Positions 22,485 to 30,428 of a DNA stretch of 64,000 nucleotides are shown piece after piece (the stretch's first letter is position 1; every line of letters starts with the position of its first letter). Both the position numbers and the translations under genes were made by a program. The stretch is from Aphelidium insulamus (taxonomy: Eukaryota > Aphelidiomycota > Aphelidea > Aphelidiaceae). The DNA is taken from positions 124,001-188,000 of the forward strand of contig JAZDSV010000022.1 in assembly GCA_036784855.1 (NCBI GenBank), read 5' to 3'. A model generated the notes under the pieces. It had not been told where the DNA came from, made no database searches, and was given only the letters and a program-made list of their open reading frames with translations.

Positions 22485-23571
22485 ATGATGGCCGCAATGA
22501 CGGCACCGGCGCCTCTGTTCACGTTTGGACAGGCGGCCGCTCCGTCACAGGCCTTCACATTCAAGGTGGAGCACCGGCCGGCCGCTCTGTGCCCGCCCCA
22601 ACCGCTGGCTAAACTGTTCCGCCCCGCCACACACTCGGCACACCTGGTACTGCCGCCATCGTCGTCGTCGTCACTGTGCGGCCCTGCGTCACTGTCGGTG
22701 CCGAGTGGTTCGGCGTGTTGGGGCTGCGCTGGACAGTCTCTCCCAGTCGCCACGACCAGACCAGCAGTGCCGGCAGTGTACACACCGCGAGACACTGTGG
22801 GCACGAAGAATCATCCATGCGGCGACAGTGCACAGCACAGTAGTGCGACTCCGACCGCCGACGACAATAGACACAGCCTCACTGCCATCGCCGCCATTGC
22901 CAACAACACCGGCAACAACAAGGAGAACCGAGACCCGGCCACCGGACTGTTTGCCAACTATCGCCGCACACAGCCGCACCAGTCGGGCAGCAAAAAGCAG
23001 CAGCAGCAGCAGCACCAGGCCGCTAAACGAGACCGGGACGCGTTGGGGCGATCTGTGCGCGCCGGAGTGCTCACGGACATCACGGGTGCATTCCAGCAGG
23101 CGGAGAACCGGGCGGCTGGTGCATCAGTATCCAGTGGTTATAGCCACGGTCGCTGGTGGATGATGGATACGGCAGCTGCTGCCACTGGTACTACTACTAC
23201 TACTACATTCGTGGGACTTGGCCACAACGGCGAGGTGAGACTGTTGTATAATTTGTGTCTATATAAACACTAATTAAGAACAGGCGTATCGCGTGGACGA
23301 GCTGGAGACCTTTGGGCGCCATGTGAAGAGACAGCGCGACACTGGCAGGTACAGGAGTGATACAGCGGCCACCATTGAATGGATGGACGGCCACGCCGAG
23401 ACCATAGCGCGCAGCCAGAAACTGGTGGCAGACACGGTGGCCAAGTGCGCCACTGGAAACAGTAGCAGCTTTGCTTCAACGTCGACATCTGCAGCCACGC
23501 AATCGGGCACACCCGGCACTGCTGCATCCGTCAAGCCGCGAGCTGCATCCCGTGTAAAGTCCATGCGCTAG
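22485..23571 (+). CDS. Uncharacterised low-complexity protein with KEN box
   Basis: Two exons, 22485-23234 and 23284-23571, joined in phase 0. The N-terminal two thirds is Ala/Pro/Ser/Thr-rich and probably disordered. It contains NNKENRDP, an exact KEN-box degron core, followed by a poly-Gln run and LTDITGAFQQAENR. The C-terminal exon has a helical segment (DELETFGRHVKRQRDTGRY, IEWMDGHAETIARSQKLVAD). Ends in a basic tail (SRVKSMR). A cell-cycle protein degraded by APC/C is suggested only by the motif. No family recognised. Confidence 0.6.
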
Positions 23572-23760
23572 TGTCGGTGACAAGAGCTACTATGCAACAT
23601 GTATTCTGGCCCGTTATCTTTAATATACAGTGTATTATAGTATATATATGTAGATGTGAGTTGCATGTGCCATCCATATGCCATCTACAAAATGTATTGC
23701 ATAAGCGCGCATATGGGCCGTATACCACACACACACACACACGCTGAACACTCATACAAA

Positions 23761-24873
23761 ATGCCCGACGACGCCGACACACCGACACAGCCATCACAAG
23801 CACCAACACAGTCACCGCCAGAGTTCTGGTGCCACGAGTGTCGTCGCTCATTCACCCCGCGGCTAGAGCGGGGGATGGAACACCTCGGTGCCTATGAAAT
23901 GGTCTGCGTGCACTGCTGCAGCCAGTTCGTCGAGGAGCGCGACAACCCCGACGGCGACGATCCACGCAGTTTCACCGCCGCCCATGTCGCGGATGATGAT
24001 GATGTCGATGGTGATGATGGTGATGATGACCCGGATGAACACACGGACGGCGATAGTGCCGCCGCCGCCGCGCCGCCGCCCATTGACGTACTGGAGATTA
24101 TGCAGCGGTTGCTGGGGGCTGCTGGCATTCCACCACCGCCACCACTCAGGCCCAGGCAACCTGGTGCTAGTGGTGACAGTGGTGGTGGCTCTAGTGGTGG
24201 CGCATCTTTCGCCACCAGGGAGACACCATTTGGGCGGCAGTTTGTGTTCACTATGGGCGGGAATAATGGAGGCGATAATAGCGGCGTGCCCAACTTGGAG
24301 AACATGCTGCGCGCCATCTACACCGACATGGCCGGTGCTGCTACAGCCGGTGGTGGTGGTGGTGCAAATGGTGGTCAAGATGTCAATGATGGCATGGCAA
24401 TGTTCAGTGCCGAGTTGCAGCGCATGTTTGGCGCTGTAATGGGCGGCCAGCAGGGAGACTGTACGTGGTATAGTTGATACTATATACACATGTATATACT
24501 ATAAACTATATTACATATATACATATCGCATAATACTGTCTATACAGACGTGTTCGACCAGCGCTCCATGGACAACGTGATATCGAGGTTGATGGAGGAG
24601 GCGGCACAGAGGAATGCACCGCCACCAGCCACCGATGAATCCATAGCAGCGCTGACCACACCGCACATGATCACCGACGATGATATTCTGCGTGACCACA
24701 TGGCCGACTGTGCCGTGTGCCAGGACGCCTACTCCAGCGGCAATCAAGTCCTGCTGATGCCGCGGTGTAGACACGCATTCCACCCTGATTGTCTGCGGCA
24801 GTGGCTCCGTATCAACGGCACGTGTCCCGTGTGCAGAACACCGCTGCAGCCCAAAGTGGAGGAGGCACAATAA
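23761..24873 (+). CDS. RING-H2 E3 ubiquitin ligase, RNF126/RNF115-like
   Basis: Exons 23761-24460 and 24548-24873. The N-terminus has a zinc ribbon (FWCHECRRSFTPRL ... VCVHCCSQFVEE), equivalent to the ubiquitin-binding finger of RNF126/RNF115. The middle is Asp-, Pro- and Gly-rich. The C-terminal RING-H2 is complete: CAVCQDAY, MPRCRHAFHPDCLRQWL, CPVCRTPL. Preceding helix DQRSMDNVISRLME also matches the family. ATG 23761 follows a CA repeat; an in-frame upstream start is possible but lacks support. Confidence 0.85.
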
Positions 24874-24970
24874 GAGAAGGAAGCATTGTAGAGAGAGAGA
24901 GATACAGCAAGTTATGCACATAATATAGTTCCACATAAACATCCATAAACGTATTGTATGAAGGTGATGT

Positions 24971-25455
24971 CTAGGCGGTGGCAGCGCGCATTGGCGGCGA
25001 TATGAGCACAATGCCGTCACCGCGCACAAACACCATGGGCAGCGTGGTCTTGACGGTCTACGCGGGGGGGGGGGGGGATGAAGTGTCAAAGTTTACAGAA
25101 GTATGTATGGCGACTTACCCGCACAACTTCCTCGCCCGTCACCTCGTTGATGTCGGCGCTAATGGACGTCTCCTCCACGTCGCCCATCACCAGGTTGAGA
25201 TGCTGCACGCATGAGTAAAAGTAATGTGTGCATCCGTGCGTTGTACCGGGTCGTAGGCCTACGCGTGTCAAATTAGTTAGGGAGTGAGTGAGGAAGCTAT
25301 ACACCACCACTTGCATGCAGACGGCCCTTGAGCTCGCGGCCACCGCGCATCTTTACGTGCACACGCTCATCCAGACTCAACTTGATTAGGTCGAATGGTT
25401 GCTGCACGGCGGCGGCAGCGGCGACAGCAACTCCTGCGGTGGTGGCTGTGTCCAT
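24971..25455 (-). CDS. LSM3: U6 snRNA-associated Sm-like protein LSM3
   Basis: Component of the LSM1-7 (mRNA decay) and LSM2-8 (U6 snRNP) rings. Exons on the minus strand: 25315-25455, 25247-25258, 25119-25202 and 24971-25057. They give [41 protein letters not shown], then [19 protein letters not shown]: the Sm1 and Sm2 motifs. The 12-nt second exon encodes AYDP, needed to match the GRLHAYDxHLN of the family. The preceding intron (25259-25314) must start with GC (GCAAGT). The third intron contains a run of 14 G on the plus strand (25064-25077). Confidence 0.92.
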
Positions 25456-25591
25456 TTAAACAGATGTCTGCGTTTCATTACCTATCATTAGCTTGCCTCA
25501 AATAATGGCGACACGGTGCATTGCGCTTCATATGCACAGTGCCTGTTGTGTGTCTGTTGAAGATCAAACTACAGTGTTTGTATATGGGGGA

Positions 25592-25642
25592 AGGATGCAA
25601 AGAAGGATACAGCGCAGGAAAAAGGAAAGGAGTTAGGATGCA
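25592..25642 (+). promoter_or_regulatory. Two AGGATGCA elements
   Basis: AGGATGCA occurs at 25592-25599 and 25635-25642, upstream of the decayed membrane-protein gene. The same word precedes the two intact paralogues and two of the Cys-rich secreted genes. Confidence 0.45.
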
Positions 25643-25717
25643 GTCTGATCTCTAAAGTGCACACACTCTTGGATGGCAGCAAAAAAACTCTACTCAACAT
25701 ACTTTCTACTGAAAACA

Positions 25718-26240
25718 ATGAGCGGATTTGACAAGAAATTTAACTTCGGTGCATTTGGAGTGGTCGCGGTTTTGTTGGTTCAACTGGCAGCCGGCATGGC
25801 CACAACCCGTCACTCGCAAGTTCCCAATGCAGTTGGCGTTCCTGTTGATGGCGATTTGGAAAGTGGCGGACCGCAAGAAGTTGGTTGGAACGAGGCGCTC
25901 TCTCACAAGTTCCCTGTGCAATTGGCGTTCCTGTTGATGGCAATATGGAAAGTGGCGGACCGCAAGTAGTTTGGTTGGAACAAGGCGATCAAGCGCCTGG
26001 CATTCTAATAGCAGTGCCAGAGAACATTGGGCTAGGTACAGATATCCCAGCGCAAGTTTTACCAAGGGTCATTCAATTGGAAGCGGCGCCCAGTTGCCTA
26101 CGAAGATCGCGCAGTATAACAGTAGAGGTTGTGATCGGCTTAGATTGACGGCAGTTGTGGGCATCTCGGCTGCAATATCACTCCTCGTAACTATTGTCTT
26201 GTTCGGCACAGGGGTATGGCGTGACGAGCATGAAGAGTGA
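25718..26240 (+). pseudogene. Decayed first copy of the AFG-VAVLLVQLAAG membrane-protein family
   Basis: Starts like its intact paralogues (FNFGAFGVVAVLLVQLAAG, SQVPNAVGVPVDG). An 89-bp tandem duplication (25811-25891 and 25901-25981) throws the frame and leads to a stop after VADRK. The homologous sequence continues in a second frame (VPVDGNMESGGPQ, IPAQVLPRVIQLE), then a third (GSGAQLPTKIAQYNSR, TAVVGISAAISLLVTIVLF), the last being the membrane segment. Two frame changes make it a pseudogene unless hidden introns exist. Confidence 0.7.
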
Positions 26241-26957
26241 TGACACAAAAATGTTGCCGTCTTTGACAACTTTTACTGAAATAATGCATGGCCCTTGACG
26301 TCGCTTGCGTAAGGCGTTTCTAAATTTAAGAATTAGAATTTCTAGGTAACTTTATCAAGTCAACGAAGGTATGAAGAGTATTTGAAGTGGTCACGGCAAC
26401 GATCACGACCAGCTATTGGAATACACTCTCTGGCGCTCAAAACTTGAACACTAAATACACGCTCACCGCTCGTTCTACCCTTGACGCAAAAAGGTTTAAA
26501 CTTAATGAATGATACCTGCTTCCATTCAATTCAGTGAAAAGAAAAGGGGTTTAATATTAAGTTAGGATTTCCAGCTCCGGACTAGTTGTCCAACCAGCTC
26601 CAAGCACAACTGAGGGACGGCACAGACCGCAATATGGTGCACTGATTTACTCTACAGTGTTTGTTGCTGCATTAAGCAATTCACAGACATGAGAGCTCAG
26701 TATCAGACCTTAATTATGTCAATTACGCTGTTGCGGCGCTCACACCTTTGTGCATGTCGCTGTGAGCAGGATGCAGAAGACCTGCAGAGGCAAGGCGCAT
26801 GCGGGCGATCGACCAATCATCACGAAGAACACGCGGAACGTATTCTCGCCCATAGAGCGCGCAAATGGATTGTCTTCATTTCAAAGCAACTGCAGTCGGC
26901 GCGTCACTTTAAGCTGCTCCAACTATAAAGATTAACATAATCTAAGACTTTAGCAAT
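26241..26957. promoter_or_regulatory. Intergenic with AGGATGCA, CCAAT and TATA elements
   Basis: The first 500 bp show nothing. AGGATGCA is at 26768-26775, CCAATCAT at 26813-26820, and TATAAAG at 26924-26930. The block ACCAATCATCACGAAGAACACG is similar to the region upstream of the next paralogue (near 27853), so these promoters share descent. Confidence 0.55.
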
Positions 26958-27557
26958 ATGAAGCTCGGTTACAGTGCATTTGGCATCGTCGCAGTGCTGT
27001 TGGTCCAACTGGCGGCGGGTGTGCGAGCAACTGGTCCTTCGCAAGTTCCATCTGCATTTGGTGCTGATGCGAGGAAAGACCTGGAACGTGGCGAACCACA
27101 AGGAGATCTGTTACAAGAATGTGCGCGTGTTATGCTCGGTGCTCCGCCAAATGCTCCTGTGAGGGTAGTTCAAGTGCAGTCCGGTCTCAATAACGAGCTT
27201 CCACTCCGAAATAGTTTGCAACAAACAGCAGCACGCAGAACGCGATGGCGGCTACCTCTTCTGAGTTGTCCGCGCGGAATTCACTTTTCATGTTCGTGCA
27301 TCGGGCTTGTCAAGGCAATGGCCGGCGTATTGGTGGTAGGAGGGGTTTTTACCTTGGTAGTGTTGGGCACAGAGGGCAAGTTACCCTCCGCTCACCACCA
27401 ACACAGCACGACTCCCACGCCCAAACCAGAAAAAAGTGGCTCCAGTTCCACTCGCTACAGCCGTGGCCATATTCGCGACTTTACTGGCTTTGCCAACGTT
27501 CCCGCAGTTGCTCCAATAATTCCCAGCTATCCATCGAATCTCGAGCAGCTTGACTGA
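26958..27557 (+). CDS. Single-pass membrane protein, tandem family copy 2
   Basis: Single exon, 199 codons. Signal peptide or anchor AFGIVAVLLVQLAAG, then SQVPSAFGADA, VRVVQVQSG, a basic Arg/Trp segment and LSCPRGIHFSCSC. A membrane helix (AMAGVLVVGGVFTLVVLG) is followed by a Ser/Thr/Pro-rich tail ending LEQLD. The same blocks occur in the next gene and in the decayed upstream copy. No known domain. Topology suggests a short N-terminal domain outside the cell or lumen and a C-terminal tail inside, or the reverse. Confidence 0.65.
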   Translation: MKLGYSAFGIVAVLLVQLAAGVRATGPSQVPSAFGADARKDLERGEPQGDLLQECARVMLGAPPNAPVRVVQVQSGLNNELPLRNSLQQTAARRTRWRLPLLSCPRGIHFSCSCIGLVKAMAGVLVVGGVFTLVVLGTEGKLPSAHHQHSTTPTPKPEKSGSSSTRYSRGHIRDFTGFANVPAVAPIIPSYPSNLEQLD

Positions 27558-27821
27558 ATGCCCATACACCATACCTGCTGAGGAAGATCGGCGAAGTCGG
27601 ACACAAATCTGCTCGCCTGTCATAGCTGCGCAATTGAATCGATGAATTTATGATGCTGCACAATTGTGGCGCTGATGAGGCCCACATTGATAAATGAATC
27701 CCAGAAACTTACGATGCTGCACACTACATATATTTGGTGGGTGCACACGTCTTTGTGGTGTTTGTGTTCTGTGTAGTTGTGCGAACTAGTTACACACGCA
27801 AAGACGCAACCCAATGCGCAC

Positions 27822-27900
27822 AGGATGCAGGAGATAGCCAGGAGGAACCAACCACCAATCATCGCGAAGAACACGTAAAAGAAATTTTCGCCTATAAAAA
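27822..27900 (+). promoter_or_regulatory. Promoter elements of family copy 3
   Basis: AGGATGCA at 27822-27829, CCAAT at 27856-27860 and TATAAAA at 27894-27900, in the same order and similar spacing as upstream of copy 2. The TATA box is about 60 bp before the ATG. Confidence 0.55.
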
Positions 27901-27957
27901 CGGGCAAATGTGACGCGCATTGCATTTTCAACGCGGACCCCTCCTTAACTACAAATT

Positions 27958-28647
27958 ATGAAGTTCGATTATCGTGCATTTGGCGCGGTCGCGGTGCTGT
28001 TGGTCCAACTGGCGGCTGGTATGCACACAACTGTTCACCCGCAAGTTCCATCCGCATTTGGCGCTGATGCCGAGCAAGCCGTGGAACTTGGACGACCGCC
28101 ACCAGTTATTTCGGAACGCTGCGCTCGTGATGCCTTCGACATTCCACCAGGAGCCACTTTGAGGGTCGTTCAAGTGCAACCTGGTTCTGAGGGCGAACGT
28201 CAACTCGGAAATAGCGTGCGAAATACGGCGGCATATCGTGCCCGATGGCAACGCCCTTCGTTGAGTTGTCCGCGTGGAATCTACTGGCCATGTGACAGAT
28301 ATTGGTGCGGTGAACGCCGCAAAGTGGCGGGCGTAGTGATAGGCGTAGTGGTGGTAGGAGCAATAATCGCCGTGATCATGTTGCACACTGAGGGCATCTT
28401 ACCACACGGTGACCACCATCACAGCGTATGGACGAGCAGCTCTAGCTCTAGCTCCAGTCCCTTCGGCACCAGGTTTCCCGAATTCCCCACCATCAAACCA
28501 ATCCAACCGCCCACGCTACCCAACTTTCCACCCCACATGTACGGCGTGAAAGTTCCCTACAAAGGGGAACATCCTTACGGTGACGAATCTCCGGACGTAC
28601 CCGAAAGTGGGCCCTACGATCCATCCAAGCTGGAGGAGCTTGACTGA
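27958..28647 (+). CDS. Single-pass membrane protein, tandem family copy 3
   Basis: Single exon, 229 codons. Same layout as copy 2: AFGAVAVLLVQLAAG, HPQVPSAFGADA, LRVVQVQPG, YRARWQRPSLSCPRGIYW, membrane helix VAGVVIGVVVVGAIIAVIML, then a longer tail with a Ser run, Pro-rich region and PSKLEELD end. The extra Cys pair (PCDRYWC) before the helix differs from copy 2. Function unknown. DNA identity with copy 2 is visible over the 5' coding region and promoter. Confidence 0.68.
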   Translation: MKFDYRAFGAVAVLLVQLAAGMHTTVHPQVPSAFGADAEQAVELGRPPPVISERCARDAFDIPPGATLRVVQVQPGSEGERQLGNSVRNTAAYRARWQRPSLSCPRGIYWPCDRYWCGERRKVAGVVIGVVVVGAIIAVIMLHTEGILPHGDHHHSVWTSSSSSSSSPFGTRFPEFPTIKPIQPPTLPNFPPHMYGVKVPYKGEHPYGDESPDVPESGPYDPSKLEELD

Positions 28648-28716
28648 ATGTGTACTTACAAAGCACCAACCCATTCACCCAGTAGTGGCAATAAAGTTAC
28701 ACGGTTCCAATATTCG

Positions 28717-29122
28717 ATGCATTTCCCAGAGAGCTTGCTGCCACGCGTTGCCGAGATACTGCGCTTGTATGACACGTCTGTTGTGCAAGGTTGTGGTGGT
28801 GTTGATGACCAGGCACAGCAGCAAGGGCATCTCGCGGCCTTGGCATTGGTGAGATACACACCTCACAGCATCACTTCCACACTCCTACAACTTGTGTGTG
28901 CACGCGTAGACTGCCTCTCTGCAGCAGCAGATACAGGCCATGGTGACACATGTCGACGCCTGTGCACAAGAGGGTGATGATGCCTGCGATGAGGATGAAG
29001 ACGGTGTGAACTCTGACGACGGCGATGGAGACTCTGTGGAGCAAGATTTACGCGCCCAGCTAGCCACCAGGAGGTGCCGTGTCTACCAGCCACCAGCCTG
29101 TATACTGACACTATGGGTGTAG
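28717..29122 (+). CDS. Small hypothetical acidic protein
   Basis: Exons 28717-28848 and 28925-29122, joined in phase 0 at a CAGCAG acceptor (the first or second AG could be used). Reads HFPESLLPRVAEILRLYD, QQGHLAALAL, QQIQAMVTHVDAC, then a very acidic stretch (DACDEDEDGVNSDDGDGDS). Helical N-terminus and acidic tail. No family recognised. It ends just before ARFRP1; the last residues may be wrong if another intron exists. Confidence 0.4.
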
Positions 29123-29238
29123 GGGGCAGCTGCAGCAACTACGCCAACAGCTCTCTGAGACGGCGCCGGCGGTGCTTGGCCGGTGACGCCCGCAATATTG
29201 TACACTTGCACGCACTAATATTGACAATAGAATTACAT

Positions 29239-30208
29239 ATGTTCACCTTGCTGCGCGGCCTTTACCGGCTCTACACGCAAAAGGATGATTTCTACGTGCT
29301 GCTGCTGGGGCTGGACAATGCCGGCAAGACGGTGCGTGCGTGCGTGGATGACCCCTATCCACGTGTCGCTGACACCAGGCCCGCAGACATGTCTGGAGAA
29401 GATAAAGTCGCTCTATCTGGGCACGGTGGGCCTGCCGCCCGAGAAGATCACACCCACCGTCGGTCTGAACATTGCCAAGATCGAGAGTGTCTCTGGCACT
29501 GCGCGCATAAACTTTTGGGACCTGGGCGGCCAGGCAAGTCTGTGCTTATTGTGCCATGCCGAGTATCGTCTGTATATCTGTGTACTGAGCATGCTAACTA
29601 CAAGCATCATGTGCAGACGGACCTGCAGAGTATCTGGCCCAGCTACTATGCCGAGTGCCATGCCATAGTGTTCATGGTGGACAGCTGTGACAGGCAGCGT
29701 ATTGCCGATGTGCAGGAGGTGTTTGGCAAGTAGTGTGTTCTGCTCACAGCTTGGTTGAGCACTAACATTGCGCAGACAAGATGCTGTCCAGTGACGAAGT
29801 GGACGGTGTGCCGGTGCTCATGCTGGCCAACAAGCAGGATATGGAGCAGGCTCTGCGCGTCGAACAGATCAAGGAGATCTTCAACTCCATTGCCGAGAAG
29901 GTTCGTTAGAGCGCGATAGTTTTGTAGCTCCTGTATCATTTCTGATGTGTATCACTGCATAATGCGTCTGTACCTATATGCGGGCATATCATTTACCCGA
30001 ATTATCGCAGTTGAGTGCGCGGGACAGTCGCGTGATGCCCGTGTCGGCGCTAACCGGGTAATAATTGTATATGTCATGCACACGGATCTTCCTGCTGACT
30101 GCTTGTTACCGTGGCAGAGAGGGAGTGGGCGATGCGGTGGAGTGGTTGTGGACACGTCTGGAGAGGAATCGAGCGCACAGGCCGCCCGTTCATCGGAATA
30201 CTGCTTAA
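29239..30208 (+). CDS. ARFRP1: ARF-related small GTPase ARFRP1 (yeast Arl3 type)
   Basis: Golgi GTPase acting upstream of ARL1 and GRIP golgins. Six exons: 29239-29331, 29387-29533, 29617-29725, 29776-29900, 30011-30057, 30118-30208. Motifs: LLGLDNAGKT, TPTVGLNI, NFWDLGGQ, MLANKQD and PVSALTG. N-terminal FTLLRGLY and C-terminal HRPPVHRNTA match ARFRP1 closely. The introns at 29534-29616 (after LGGQ) and 29726-29775 (inside EVFDK) both start GCAAGT; GT alternatives break the frame or hit a stop. An intron interrupts the P-loop region after AGKT, as in many ARF genes. Confidence 0.92.
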
Positions 30209-30372
30209 CAGTGGGAATGTTTGTTTTCATATTCATTTCGTCTGCGTGCAGAGTGTGGCCTTTCTTGAAGTTGTGCATTTTTCAGGCCGCCCGTTCATCG
30301 GAATACTGCTTAACAGTGGGATGTTCATGTTCATACTTATGAGTGCAGAGCGTTCCTCCTTTGAAGTTGTTA
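30178..30372 (+). repeat. Tandem duplication of the ARFRP1 3' end
   Basis: A 39-bp sequence starting CAGGCCGCCCGTTCATCGGA occurs at 30178-30216 (last codons and stop of ARFRP1) and identically at 30283-30321. Downstream bases remain partly alike (GCAGAG...CTTTGAAGTTG), giving an imperfect unit of about 105 bp. Confidence 0.8.
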
Positions 30373-30428
30373 TAAATATTTGGCATAAAAAGCCACACTT
30401 CTATTTTTAGACTGCTCGGTAACTTTTA

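Noticed and set aside
25064-25077. Run of 14 G as a possible quadruplex or regulatory site
   Set aside because: Single homopolymer inside an LSM3 intron; length may be a sequencing artefact and no further G-tracts are nearby.
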